Below are positions 18,005 to 26,947 of a stretch of 64,000 bases of DNA, one piece after another. The notes under the pieces are model-generated. The model saw only the letters and a program-made list of their open reading frames with translations, did not search any database and was not told the origin of the DNA. Position numbers and translations under genes: made by a program. Every line of letters begins with the position of its first letter. Positions within the stretch are counted from its first letter, which is position 1. Source of the DNA: Streptomyces sp. R44 (GTDB lineage Bacteria > Actinomycetota > Actinomycetes > Streptomycetales > Streptomycetaceae); assembly GCF_041053105.1 (NCBI RefSeq), contig NZ_CP163444.1, positions 8,278,501-8,342,500 of the forward strand. Reading direction: 5' to 3'.

Positions 18005-20899
18005 GTGGGTGAGCACGTGGCGGGGTCACTCGGCCAGGGAACGGCCACAACGGTGGGCACGTTCCGTTACGTGGGGCGCCGTCGTGAGCTGGACCTGCTC
18101 ATGGCCGCGGCGCGGCGCCCGCCGGCGGTGGTGCTGGTCGAGGGCGAAGCCGGGATCGGGAAGTCGCGGCTGGTCGACGAGGCCGCCGCAGCACTGCGCG
18201 CCGAGGGCCGGCCGGTCCTCACCGGCTTCTGTCAGCCGCTGCGTGAGCCCTTCCCCTACGGACCGGTGTCCGACGCGCTGACCAAGGCCGGCCAGTGGCT
18301 GCCGGACACCGGACTGCCCGAAGCCGTCGGCGCACTGGTCCGGCTCCTGCCGAATCTGGCGGACCGGCTCCCGCCGGCCCCTCCGGAGAGCGGAGGGGAG
18401 CAGGCCGAGCGGCTCCGGCTGATCCATGGCGTGCGGGCGCTCCTCGCCGCCCTGGGGCCGACCGTACTGATCATCGAGGACATGCACTGGGTGGACGAGG
18501 CCACCAGGGACCTGCTCCTGCTGCTCGCCCGCGACCTGCCGAACGAGCTCGGCCTCGTACTCACCTACCGCGCCGAGGACCTGCCGCCCGACACGTCGGT
18601 GCTCGGCGCCGCGTACCGCCACCCTTCGGGCGCGGGCGGCGCGGTGATCAGGCTCGGCCCGCTCACGGCGGAGGACGTGCGGGAACTGGCCTCCGCGGCC
18701 CTGGGCCCGGTGGCCACACCCGCGCTGGCCTCCGCGCTGTACGAACGGAGCGAAGGCCTGCCGCTGGTCGCGGAGGAAGACCTGCTCACGCTCACCGAGC
18801 AGGGCGGCACGATCGATCAGCGGGAGGCGGTCCTGCGCCTCCAGGACACCGATGTGCCCAAGGGCCTGCGCGAGGCGGTCACCGAGCGGCTGGCCGGCAT
18901 GTCGCCGGCCGGCTCGGCGATCGTCGCCGCCGCGGCCGTGCTCGCCGTCCCCTCGGACGAGACGCTGCTCGCCGCCGTCGCCGGCCTCGACGCCGAGACC
19001 GGCACCGACGGGCTGGTCGAGGCGCTGCGCAGCTCCTTGCTCCGGCAGACGGAAGACCATCGGTACGCGTTCCGGCACGTCCTGGCCCAGCAGGTCGCGT
19101 ACCAGCACATCCCGGCGCCGCGACGGGACCGGCTGCACCGGTCGGCCGTAGCGGCCCTTCAGGAGCTGGCGCCGCCTCCGCTCGTGCAGATCGCCCATCA
19201 CACTCTGGCGCTCGGCGACCGCGCCGCGTGGCTGCACCGGGCCGAGGAGGCCGCCGAGCAGGCCGCTGCCGTCGGAGACCAAGGAACAGCTGCCGCACTG
19301 CTCCATCAGATCCTCGACGAGCCCGGACTCGACACCGAGCGCCGCTCCCGCGCCGCCACCGTGCTCGCGCGGATCGCGTACAACGGTGTCGACTTCACCT
19401 CCGCCGCGAGACTGCTGCGGCGGCTGGTGGAGGACCCGCACCTGCCCAGGGCGGTCCGGGGGGAGATCCGTATGGGGCTCGGCCTGCTGCTCCTGAACGA
19501 ATCCGCCTCCCCGTCATGGGTGAGCGAACTCGAACTCGCGGTCGAGGAACTGTCGGAGCGTCCCGCGACGGCCGGTCGGGGGATGCTCGCCCTCGTACTC
19601 AACGAGCGGGCCGGTCCCGAGTGGGCGGAACACTGGATGGACCGGGCCCGGCAGGCGCTCGACGAGAGCGGGGACGAGGCTCTCCAGGCCGCCTACGACG
19701 CGACGTGGATGACCCTGCTCGGCTGGCGAGGGGACCGTGCGATCTGGGACGTGCTCGACCGGCTGCCGCGGGATGCGGACTCCCCGGCCGAGCTCTGGCA
19801 GACCGCCCGAGCACTGCACAACGTCGCCGAGGCGGCCATCGCGCTCGGTCACGACGGCCGTGCCTCCGGGCTGGTCACGGAGAGCCGGGAGCAGGGCCGC
19901 CGGGCCGGTGCGGTGATCGTGGAGTGCTACGGGCTCGTACTCGATCTGTGGCTCGACACCCTCGCCGGGCGCTGGGACGGTCTTGAGGACCGCTTCGACG
20001 CGCTGATCGCCGCATATCCGGACATCAGCGTGCCCCATGTGGAGCGCTTGCTCGCCCTCGGCACGCTGGCGTTCGCACGAGGACAGCGCGACCTGGCACT
20101 GGAGCACTTCGACCGGGCGGCGAAGCACGGAGCACGACAGATCGCCGTGAGCACCGAGCTGCGCGGCACCGCCGGCCTCATGTCCGTCCGGCTCGCCCAG
20201 GGAGCCGAAGAGGAGGCGTGGGCGGCGGCCGGGCCCGCCCTTGCCGCGCTGCGCAGCGCGCAGGCCTGGACCAAGGCGACGGGACTGGTTCCCGTCGCCG
20301 TCGAGGCGGCGCTCGCCTGTGGCGACCGCGCCTCCGCCCGGCAGCTCGTCGAGGAGGCGCATCAGGGGCTCCGGGGCAGCGACGCTCCGGCGGCGGTGGC
20401 GGAGATCCACGTGGCCCGTGGACTCCTCGGCCTCGAGGACGACCCCGAGCATGCGGCGGAGGAATTCGGGGCTGCCCGGCGCGGGTGGCTTGACATCGGG
20501 CGCCCGTACGAGGCGGCGCGTGCGACCGAACGCCAGGGTCATGCGCTGGCCCTGGCCCGAAAGACCGATGAGGCGACAGAGCTCCTGGTGGCGGCCGTCG
20601 ACACGTACTCCGCACTGGGCGCGCGGGCCGACGTCTCCCGCTGCCGGCATCTGATGCGGGATCTCGGTCTCACCCGGCCCGGCACCCCGGGTCGCCGCGG
20701 TTACGGGGACCGGCTGTCGCCGCGCGAACGGCAGGTGGCAGAGCTGCTGGCGGCCGGCGCGACCAACCAGGTCATCGCGGACACCCTGTACCTGTCGCCG
20801 CGGACCGTCGAGAACCACGTGGCCAGCGTGCTGCGCAAGCTGCGCACCACGCGCAAGGCCGTGGCGGGCGCGCTCGGGGAGCCCGGGCCGGACGGCTGA
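18005..20899 (+). CDS. LAL-family transcriptional regulator (AAA ATPase, TPR, LuxR HTH)
   Basis: 964-aa large ATP-binding LuxR regulator. Walker A GEAGIGKS at 47-54, Walker B VLIIEDMHWVDEATRDLL near 155-172, a long helical TPR-like middle, and a C-terminal LuxR helix-turn-helix (LSPRERQVAELLAAGATNQVIADTLYL). Full length for the family. GTG 18005 or GTG 18017 could start it. Signal and regulon are unknown; an 11-mer present at both neighbouring promoters is a candidate site. Often LALs activate antibiotic or sugar-use clusters, but no such cluster is adjacent. Confidence 0.9.
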   Translation: MGEHVAGSLGQGTATTVGTFRYVGRRRELDLLMAAARRPPAVVLVEGEAGIGKSRLVDEAAAALRAEGRPVLTGFCQPLREPFPYGPVSDALTKAGQWLPDTGLPEAVGALVRLLPNLADRLPPAPPESGGEQAERLRLIHGVRALLAALGPTVLIIEDMHWVDEATRDLLLLLARDLPNELGLVLTYRAEDLPPDTSVLGAAYRHPSGAGGAVIRLGPLTAEDVRELASAALGPVATPALASALYERSEGLPLVAEEDLLTLTEQGGTIDQREAVLRLQDTDVPKGLREAVTERLAGMSPAGSAIVAAAAVLAVPSDETLLAAVAGLDAETGTDGLVEALRSSLLRQTEDHRYAFRHVLAQQVAYQHIPAPRRDRLHRSAVAALQELAPPPLVQIAHHTLALGDRAAWLHRAEEAAEQAAAVGDQGTAAALLHQILDEPGLDTERRSRAATVLARIAYNGVDFTSAARLLRRLVEDPHLPRAVRGEIRMGLGLLLLNESASPSWVSELELAVEELSERPATAGRGMLALVLNERAGPEWAEHWMDRARQALDESGDEALQAAYDATWMTLLGWRGDRAIWDVLDRLPRDADSPAELWQTARALHNVAEAAIALGHDGRASGLVTESREQGRRAGAVIVECYGLVLDLWLDTLAGRWDGLEDRFDALIAAYPDISVPHVERLLALGTLAFARGQRDLALEHFDRAAKHGARQIAVSTELRGTAGLMSVRLAQGAEEEAWAAAGPALAALRSAQAWTKATGLVPVAVEAALACGDRASARQLVEEAHQGLRGSDAPAAVAEIHVARGLLGLEDDPEHAAEEFGAARRGWLDIGRPYEAARATERQGHALALARKTDEATELLVAAVDTYSALGARADVSRCRHLMRDLGLTRPGTPGRRGYGDRLSPRERQVAELLAAGATNQVIADTLYLSPRTVENHVASVLRKLRTTRKAVAGALGEPGPDG

Positions 20900-20929
20900 G
20901 GTGATGCCGGGCCGCAGGACCGGGAGGGA

Positions 20930-20940
20930 TTGCTTCCCAC
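20930..20940. repeat. TTGCTTCCCAC, second copy
   Basis: Same 11-mer as 17699-17709, here 30 bp after the LAL stop and 110 bp upstream of the anti-sigma-type ATPase start; both copies are preceded by GGGAG. Confidence 0.4.
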
Positions 20941-21049
20941 AGGTCCGGTTGTCTTGCGTACCCCTAAAAGCGCCGACCCGGATGGTTTGCCTCGGGGCCG
21001 GCCCCCATCGTGGAGAGCGGGGGATCCGTCCGCAGTCTCGGGAGACCAG

Positions 21050-21532
21050 ATGTCCGCCATCCCGCATCTCAGCCCGGCCGCCCTCGTCGAGGACCGGGCC
21101 GGCGTCCACTCGATGCACCGGCCGGACCTGCCGTGCGCCGAGCGGCGGACCGCAGGCTGCCTGACGGCCGCGACCGCTGCTTCGGTGCCGGTCCTCCGGC
21201 GGTTCGCTCGTGGTGTGGCGGCACGCTGGAGCCTGCCGACCGGGGTCGACGAAGCCCTGGGACTCGTGGTGAGCGAGCTCGTGGGCAATGCGGTACGGCA
21301 CAGCGGCGGCCCGGACGTCGCGCTGTTGCTCTCCGCCGACCTCTCGACACTCGCCGTCGAGGTCAAGGACAACGGTCGGTGGCGGTCGCGCGCCGGCCGG
21401 CCGCGCCGCGAGGACGAGCTCGTCTGCGGCGGACGCGGCCTGGAGATCGTCGAAGCGTATGCGCTGTGCTGCATCGTTCGCGCAAGGCGCGACGGTACCC
21501 ACGTCATCGCCGAGATATCACTCAGGAATTGA
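21050..21532 (+). CDS. RsbW/SpoIIAB-type ATP-binding regulator
   Basis: 160-aa single-domain GHKL ATPase of the anti-sigma/serine-kinase type. N-box VSELVGNAVRHSGG near 77-90, G1-like EVKDNGRW and G2-like GGRGLEIVEAYA. Start ATG 21050 follows GGGAG at 21040-21044 with 5-nt spacing; the frame is open further upstream but has no site. Streptomyces carry dozens of these; partner sigma or anti-anti-sigma factor is not adjacent. Confidence 0.85.
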   Translation: MSAIPHLSPAALVEDRAGVHSMHRPDLPCAERRTAGCLTAATAASVPVLRRFARGVAARWSLPTGVDEALGLVVSELVGNAVRHSGGPDVALLLSADLSTLAVEVKDNGRWRSRAGRPRREDELVCGGRGLEIVEAYALCCIVRARRDGTHVIAEISLRN

Positions 21533-21552
21533 TCGGGTACGCGTACCTATTG

Positions 21553-21681
21553 ATGACGAATGAATCTTCCGAACTTCCTGTGATCGGTTCGGAGAGCGGG
21601 ACCGTGCTGACCGCACCTGCCGGTCCGGGAGACCCGGCGTACATCTCGCTGACGAGTCGTCGACAGCCGCGTAGCACTTGA
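21553..21681 (+). CDS. Possible 42-residue peptide gene
   Basis: ORF MTNESSELPVIGSESG... ending SLTSRRQPRST, just after the anti-sigma-type gene. Codon usage is only moderately G/C-ended and there is no ribosome site, though TACCTATT lies right before the ATG, which could permit leaderless expression. No family recognised; could be spurious. Confidence 0.3.
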   Translation: MTNESSELPVIGSESGTVLTAPAGPGDPAYISLTSRRQPRST

Positions 21682-21758
21682 GGACTATCCCGCGTCCGTA
21701 GGGAGGCGGACTTCTCGGCCGAGAGGGAACCCCGGCCCGCGGTCGCCGTCTTGGTTCC

Positions 21759-21787
21759 CGTGTCGACTTGATCGTCGAGTCGACACG
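21759..21787. promoter_or_regulatory. 9-bp inverted repeat at the TPR gene's ribosome site
   Basis: CGTGTCGAC (21759-21767) and GTCGACACG (21779-21787) with an 11-nt spacer; the right arm abuts the GAGGAGG ribosome site. Could be an operator or an RNA hairpin that gates translation of the TPR-prenyl synthase pair. Confidence 0.5.
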
Positions 21788-21799
21788 AGGAGGGGTGTG

Positions 21800-22951
21800 A
21801 TGGCAGGTCAGGTGTGCAGGACGAGGCGGGCGAAGGCATCGGCGCCGGAGTACCAGGGTGCTCTCGAATCGTTGTCGGTGAACGCCTCACTCCCCGAGGT
21901 GCTGGCCCGGGGCATGGAGGAGCTGCGGACGGCGGAACGGGCCGGGGACCGGCGTGAGGAGGCGCGCTGCGGGCTGGCCGTGGCGGAGGCCTGCCGCAGG
22001 CTGGGGCGCATAGAGGAGGCCGACCGGGCGTGGAAGGCGAGCTACCGCGCGGCGCGTGCGGCCGGTCACGAGGGGGCCATGGCGTGGGCTCTGTGGAGCG
22101 GCGGCACGCTGGCCCGACAGCGCGGAGCATTCAGGCTGGCGTACCGGCTGCTGAGGCTGGCCGCCGAGACGGGCGAGCGGGGTGGTGACGTCGTCGTGCG
22201 CGGCTACTCGCTGGCGGGACTCGCCGAGACCGGGCGCATCCAGGGCGACTACGCGGCGGTGAGGAGGCTGCACGAGCAGCTGCTTGCCGAGGCCCGCCGC
22301 CGAGGCGAGGCCCGGCACACGGTGTGGGCGCTGGAGGGCATCGCGCAGATGCACCGCAACACGGGCGCATACGACGAGGCCCTGGCCCTGTTCGAGGAGG
22401 CGGCCGACACGGCGTCCCGAGCCGAGGACCGGCGCGGGTGGGCATGGGCGCTGCGCGGCATCGCGGACGTGGTGTCCGTGCGCGACGCCGACGTGGAACG
22501 CGCCCTGTCGCTGCTGTCCCAGGCGGAGGAGGCCTGCCGGGAGATGCGGCTGTCCAGCGCGCTCGCCTACAACCACAAGATGCGCGGCAACGTGCTGTAC
22601 CGGGCGGGCCGCTACGAGCAGGCCCGTGAGATGTACGCGCTGGCCCTTGAGGAGTTCCAGGAGATGGACGAGCCGCGCGGGACGGCGCTGTCGCGACTGG
22701 GGCTGGTCAAGGCCTCCGCCCATCTGGGCCGCGACGCCGCGCACACTGCCGCGGACCTGGCCGAACTGCGCTCGACGCTGGACCGTATCGGGCTGCGGCA
22801 TGCCCGGGACATGGTGGACAAGGCAGTAGCCGAACTGGGGGTCGGGGCGCTGCCGGACCCCGGCGGCCACGAGCAGGGCGCCGCGAGGCCCGTGCTGCCG
22901 GCGGTCGGGGCCGAGGCGCTTCGGGCCGCTGATGTGGAGGGCCTGCGGTGA
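21800..22951 (+). CDS. TPR-repeat protein coupled to a prenyl synthase
   Basis: 383-aa cytoplasmic helical repeat protein; about seven TPR-like units spanning residues 30-340 (for example YDEALALFEEAADTASRAEDR, YEQAREMYALALEEFQEM). ATG 21800 has GAGGAGG 6 nt upstream; GTG 21797 is less well spaced. Its stop overlaps the GTG of the polyprenyl synthase (GTGA, 22948-22951), so the two are made together. It may scaffold or regulate the synthase. No enzymatic motif seen. Confidence 0.8.
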   Translation: MAGQVCRTRRAKASAPEYQGALESLSVNASLPEVLARGMEELRTAERAGDRREEARCGLAVAEACRRLGRIEEADRAWKASYRAARAAGHEGAMAWALWSGGTLARQRGAFRLAYRLLRLAAETGERGGDVVVRGYSLAGLAETGRIQGDYAAVRRLHEQLLAEARRRGEARHTVWALEGIAQMHRNTGAYDEALALFEEAADTASRAEDRRGWAWALRGIADVVSVRDADVERALSLLSQAEEACREMRLSSALAYNHKMRGNVLYRAGRYEQAREMYALALEEFQEMDEPRGTALSRLGLVKASAHLGRDAAHTAADLAELRSTLDRIGLRHARDMVDKAVAELGVGALPDPGGHEQGAARPVLPAVGAEALRAADVEGLR

Positions 22952-24087
22952 GCGCCGTCCCGACACCGTTCTCGCCGGGCGCTGTCGTCCTGGCCGCGGT
23001 GCGTTCCTCTCATGATCACGGCATTGATCGCGAGATTGATCACGACGTCGATCACGACGCAGCGACGGTCCGTGTCCTGGAGCGTTGTCGTGAACTCGTC
23101 CGACCTGCGCTGGTGGAGGCGGTGGGCAGCCTCCATCCGTGGACCGGTGAGATGGCGGCGTACGCGCTGGGCTGGTCCGACACGGCCGGTACTCCGGTGT
23201 CCGGCGGGTCCGAGGGCAAGGGAGTGCGCCAGGCGCTCGCCGTGCTCGGGGCGGAGGCGGTCGGGGCTGATGGCGCGGAGGCCGTTCCCGGCGCCGTGGC
23301 CGTCGAACTCGTGCACACCTTCTCGCTCCTCCACGACGACATCATGGACGGCGACGCCCTGCGCCGGCAGCGGCCCGCGGTGTGGAAGGCATACGGGACC
23401 GGCCCGGCCGTTCTCGCGGGCGACGCGCTTCTCGCCCAGGCCGTGACCACCCTGGCCGAGGCGCCGGGCCGGCACGCGGCGGCCGCGGTCCGCTGCCTCT
23501 GCCGCACCCTGAACGCGCTGGTGTCCGGCCAGGCGCAGGACCTGCGCTTCGAGCACCGTCCGTGGTACGGCCCCGGCTCGGTCGGACTTGAGCAGTACCG
23601 GTGGATGGCCGAACACAAGACAGGCGCCCTGCTGGGCTGCGCCGTCGCACTCGGCGCGGTCCTCGGCGGCGCCCCGGACCGGACCGTGACCACGCTCGAA
23701 AGGGCGGGGCGCCATCTCGGCCTCGCCTTCCAGGCGGTGGACGACATCCTCGGCATCTGGGGCGACCCCGCCGTGACCGGCAAACCCGTCCACGCCGACC
23801 TGCGCAGGGGCAAGAAGACCTACCCGATGCTCGCCGCACTGGCCGGTGGAGGCAGCGCCGCGCACGAACTGGCGGCGCTGCTCGACCCTCCCCGGCCGCT
23901 CGACCACGAGGGCGCCGCACGCGTCGCGGCACTCGTGGAGGAGCTGGGCGGGCGGACCGCGACCCGCGACGAAGCGCGCCGGCACCTGGACACCGCCCGC
24001 CGCGCGCTGCGCGACGCGTCCCTCACGCACACCGCCGTACAGCAATGGGACAGGCTGTTCACGTACGTGCTCGACCGGACCAGGTGA
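22948..24087 (+). CDS. Polyprenyl diphosphate synthase
   Basis: 379-aa trans-isoprenyl synthase condensing isopentenyl diphosphate with an allylic primer. First Asp-rich motif DDIMD at 130-134 with upstream ELVHTFSLLH, and second motif DDILGIWGD at 265-273, both intact; GKKTYP near 285-290 contacts diphosphate. Residues 22-37 form a His/Asp-rich tract from near-repeated GATCACG units and are unlike family members, so translation might begin further in. No terpene cyclase or carotenoid gene is adjacent; chain length cannot be assigned. Confidence 0.88.
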   Translation: MSAVPTPFSPGAVVLAAVRSSHDHGIDREIDHDVDHDAATVRVLERCRELVRPALVEAVGSLHPWTGEMAAYALGWSDTAGTPVSGGSEGKGVRQALAVLGAEAVGADGAEAVPGAVAVELVHTFSLLHDDIMDGDALRRQRPAVWKAYGTGPAVLAGDALLAQAVTTLAEAPGRHAAAAVRCLCRTLNALVSGQAQDLRFEHRPWYGPGSVGLEQYRWMAEHKTGALLGCAVALGAVLGGAPDRTVTTLERAGRHLGLAFQAVDDILGIWGDPAVTGKPVHADLRRGKKTYPMLAALAGGGSAAHELAALLDPPRPLDHEGAARVAALVEELGGRTATRDEARRHLDTARRALRDASLTHTAVQQWDRLFTYVLDRTR

Positions 24088-24095
24088 TCACCGTT

Positions 24096-24119
24096 CCGCC
24101 GGGGTGATCACCCCGGCGG
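24096..24119. terminator. 24-bp perfect palindrome, bidirectional terminator
   Basis: Each 12-base arm (CCGCCGGGGTGA and its complement) meets without a spacer, 8 bp after the prenyl synthase stop and facing the convergent DUF1906 gene. Its core GGTGATCACC is repeated at 24083-24092 over the stop codon. Confidence 0.65.
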
Positions 24120-24152
24120 TGACAGCTCGGCGCGTGCGGTGACCCGCGAACG

Positions 24153-24179
24153 GTCTCACGAGGTCCGTCTCACGAGGTC
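24153..24179. repeat. Tandem 13-bp duplication
   Basis: GTCTCACGAGGTC at 24153-24165 and 24167-24179, period 14, just before the DUF1906 3' end. Confidence 0.6.
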
Positions 24180-24183
24180 TTCC

Positions 24184-25935
24184 TCACCTTCCCGACTGGA
24201 GGGCGCCCCAGGTGCCGGAGCCGACGATGCCGTCGACCGCCAGGGCGCGTGAGGACTGGTAGTCGCGCACGGACTGGTCGGTGCCCGGACCGAAGGCGCC
24301 GTCGACGGCCACCGTCCGGCCGAGCGCGGCGGTCAGGGCGCGCTGCAGTCGGGTGACCGCTTCTCCCGTCGAGCCGTTCTGGACGGTGGGGGTGGTTCCG
24401 CGGGACAGCAGCGCGGTCCAGGTCTTCGGCCCGATCGCTCCGTCCGCGGTGAGCCCCGTACCGGTCTGGAAGTTCTTGGTCGCGGTGGTCGTGGAGGAGC
24501 CGAACACCCCGTCCGGGGCGCCCGGGTCGTATCCGGCGGCCTTGAGCAGGCACTGGGCCGCCTTGACCTGGTCGCCGGTCGATCCGCTCTGGACCGTGGG
24601 GTACGTGGTGAAGTCGAGGTTCGTCCCCGTGCAGGTGGGCGCGGGCGGTGTGCCGGTGCCCACGTCCAGGTAGTCGCGGTCGATGTTGATCGAGTAGCCG
24701 CCGTACGACTCGGAGACCTCGCCCGCGTACTGGTGGACGCGCTGGTGGCCGGCCCAGTAGGTGGACGGGACGTAGGAACCGGTGTTGGTGTCGGCGGCGC
24801 CGTTCCACCAGCCGTAGAAGATGTGGTCGACCCGCGTGTAGGCACTGTCGCCGTACTCGCTCGCGGCGTCCTTGATGCCGGAGGACGCGCTGGAGTAGAA
24901 GCCCGACAGATAGCCGCCGCTGTGCAGCCGTTCGGTCCAGCCGGACAGGTACGACAGCACGGCCGCCTTGCAGGAGGCCGTGGAGGCGTATCCCTCGATG
25001 TCGCTGTAGACGGCGCTGCCCGCGGGGATGCCGAGGTTCGCCGCGGCGGTGAGGGCGGCCGCCGCCGCCGTGACGCCCTGGGACTTGGCCGTGGCGGGGT
25101 CGCTGGACATCCTCAGCGAGAAGCTCGTGCACGGGGCCTGGCGGCCGACGTCGATGGGGATCAGCCGCCAGCCGTTGCCGGTCTGACCGGTCACCCAGCT
25201 CGCGGTCAGATTCGGCTGCGCGCAGCCGCGGAAGGAGCCGCTGATGTAGACGCCGACCGCGCTGTACGGCGAGCCGGCCTGCCAGGCGTTCATGGCGGCC
25301 TGGGAGGGCGCGGCGCAGGTGTCGAAGCCCTTGCCCAGGTAGCTGCCGGGTTGCGGCCCGGCCGCGGTCAGGGGAGCGGCGTCGGGCCGTCGGGCTGTGC
25401 GGGGCAGCTCGGTGCGCCGGGCACCCGGGGTGAGTTCGGCCGAGGCCAGAACGCCCCGCACCAGTTGCTCGGTCGCCGGGGTGTGGGCGGCGGTGACGAG
25501 TACACCGGCGTCCTCGACCGCGATCTGGATGGTGTCGTTGCTGGACACGGCGGTCGGGGCGGTGGCCTTGCCGCGTGGAGTCCGCGCGGTCGCCGCCGTC
25601 GCCTGTCCGGCGGAGCGGGCGGTGAGGGGCTCCACGACGACGCCAGCCGTACGGCCCACGAGGTGTGCGGGGCAGTCGCTCTGCTCGGCGGGCTCGCCCA
25701 GGTAGACGGCGGGTCGGTCGAACCGGAGGCAGGCCTGCGGATTTTCGGCCAGATCGACGACCTGCCAGTCGGCGGGGACCTCGATGCGGTAGCCGTGGTA
25801 GCTGACGGCCTGTCGGCCGGCCCCGGGCGGTGGGGCGGCAGAGGCGGATCCGGGCGCGACGAACGCGCCGACACCGGCGAGCACCGCCAGCGTGGCAGTT
25901 CCGGCACGGACGCGCCAGGGGATGCGGGAGGACAT
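24184..25935 (-). CDS. Secreted DUF1906 glycoside-hydrolase-like protein with two peptidoglycan-binding domains
   Basis: 583-aa exported wall protein. Signal peptide (residues 1-33, cleavage after ASA), a variable N-terminal domain, then a DUF1906 (Rv2525c-like) TIM-barrel domain beginning GKGFDTCAAPSQAAMNAW near 200 and containing YSDIEGY and HQYAGEV, then two peptidoglycan-binding units (about 440-510 and 518-580; AAQCLLKAAGYDPGAPDGVFG and RLQRALTAALGRTVAVDGAFG). Family proteins are thought to act on or bind cell-wall glycans. Convergent with the prenyl synthase. Confidence 0.88.
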   Translation of the reverse strand: MSSRIPWRVRAGTATLAVLAGVGAFVAPGSASAAPPPGAGRQAVSYHGYRIEVPADWQVVDLAENPQACLRFDRPAVYLGEPAEQSDCPAHLVGRTAGVVVEPLTARSAGQATAATARTPRGKATAPTAVSSNDTIQIAVEDAGVLVTAAHTPATEQLVRGVLASAELTPGARRTELPRTARRPDAAPLTAAGPQPGSYLGKGFDTCAAPSQAAMNAWQAGSPYSAVGVYISGSFRGCAQPNLTASWVTGQTGNGWRLIPIDVGRQAPCTSFSLRMSSDPATAKSQGVTAAAAALTAAANLGIPAGSAVYSDIEGYASTASCKAAVLSYLSGWTERLHSGGYLSGFYSSASSGIKDAASEYGDSAYTRVDHIFYGWWNGAADTNTGSYVPSTYWAGHQRVHQYAGEVSESYGGYSINIDRDYLDVGTGTPPAPTCTGTNLDFTTYPTVQSGSTGDQVKAAQCLLKAAGYDPGAPDGVFGSSTTTATKNFQTGTGLTADGAIGPKTWTALLSRGTTPTVQNGSTGEAVTRLQRALTAALGRTVAVDGAFGPGTDQSVRDYQSSRALAVDGIVGSGTWGALQSGR

Positions 25936-26033
25936 CAGGGCACTCCTACTCGATGCGGGGAGGGGAGAGAGTGATGGGCCAGGTCTGTTCGGGGCGGGGG
26001 TGAGCGGTGCCCGTCCGGAGGGTCGGAGTCCTG

Positions 26034-26056
26034 CCGGCCTCGCGCCTCGCGGCCGG
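26034..26056 (-). terminator. Putative terminator after carboxypeptidase gene
   Basis: CCGGCC/GGCCGG stem (26034-26039, 26051-26056) with inner GCG/CGC pairing, in the 187-bp gap before the DUF1906 gene. No other feature seen in the gap. Confidence 0.4.
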
Positions 26057-26122
26057 TGCGGGCCCTCCTCCGGGCCGGAGCCGGTCCGGGGGAGAGCCCG
26101 CTGTCCGTGTCGTACGTACGGG

Positions 26123-26857
26123 TCAGACGCCGCAGTTGGGCGCGGACCAGGATCGGCTGGTGCGTCCGTCCACGTGCGTGTGGTCGTTGTGGTCGGGGTA
26201 GCCGGGACCGAAGATGCCGCCGAAGCCGTGGTAGCGGGCCCGCTGGGCCAGCGTGCACAACGACGGGCTGCCGGTCAGGTCGGCGGCATCACCGTACAGG
26301 TGCCGGCTGTTCGAGGCGCCGCCCACCGCGCTGTTGCAGGCGTACGAACGGAATCCGCTGGTCACGGTCAGCGGCACGTCGCCCAGGGCGTGTCGCATGG
26401 CCTCCAGCTTCCACATCGTCTGCAGGGCGTTGGCCTTGGCCGTCGCGGCGCTGACCGCGCCGCCGGACCAGTCGGAGTTGCACTTGTTCAGTTCGGCGTA
26501 GGTGAAGTGGGCGGGGGTGCAGTCCGGGTCCTGCAGGGCGTAGATCTTGCTGAACGTCTGAGAACCGGCGATGCCGTCCGCGGGCAGCCCGTACGCCTGC
26601 TGGAATCGGGTCACCGCGGCCTTCGTGGCCGGGCCGAATGCGCCGTCGACGGCGATGACTTCGCCGTACGCCGCGTGTCCGGCCACGCGGATCTGCAGCT
26701 GCGTCACGTCGGAGCCCGACATGCCCTCGGACAGCGTGCGGCCCCAGGTGTAGCACTCGTCGGCCTGGGCGGATGCGGCCGTGAACAGCATCCCACCCAG
26801 CGTTGCCGCCATGACCATGACAAGTGAGAGGGTGAGTCGGATGGTGCGCCGAAGCAT
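26123..26857 (-). CDS. Secreted zinc D-Ala-D-Ala carboxypeptidase (M15A, Streptomyces albus G type)
   Basis: 244-aa exported peptidoglycan hydrolase that trims D-Ala from stem peptides. Signal peptide to about residue 32, peptidoglycan-binding domain (WGRTLSEGMSGSDVTQLQIRV to about 105), then the M15 catalytic domain with zinc ligands in SRHLYGDAADL (His and Asp) and DHNDHTHVDG (His). Close in order and motif to the classical S. albus G enzyme by recollection of that sequence. Monocistronic; 270-bp leader contains a long imperfect hairpin. Confidence 0.93.
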   Translation of the reverse strand: MLRRTIRLTLSLVMVMAATLGGMLFTAASAQADECYTWGRTLSEGMSGSDVTQLQIRVAGHAAYGEVIAVDGAFGPATKAAVTRFQQAYGLPADGIAGSQTFSKIYALQDPDCTPAHFTYAELNKCNSDWSGGAVSAATAKANALQTMWKLEAMRHALGDVPLTVTSGFRSYACNSAVGGASNSRHLYGDAADLTGSPSLCTLAQRARYHGFGGIFGPGYPDHNDHTHVDGRTSRSWSAPNCGV

Positions 26858-26915
26858 CGCGTCTCCGTCCTGAGATCTGATTCCCCGTCGAGGGGCTCAG
26901 GCGAGTGTGATGTGT

Positions 26916-26947
26916 GGATGCGGTGCGTGTCCACACCGTCACCATCC
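26916..26947. promoter_or_regulatory. Hairpin in the carboxypeptidase 5' region
   Basis: GGATG-CGGTG pairs with CACCG and CATCC across an 8-nt loop, with outer TGTG/CACA pairing, about 60-90 nt upstream of the start. I looked for a c-di-AMP (ydaO) riboswitch core, known before Streptomyces wall hydrolases, and did not find it. Confidence 0.3.
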
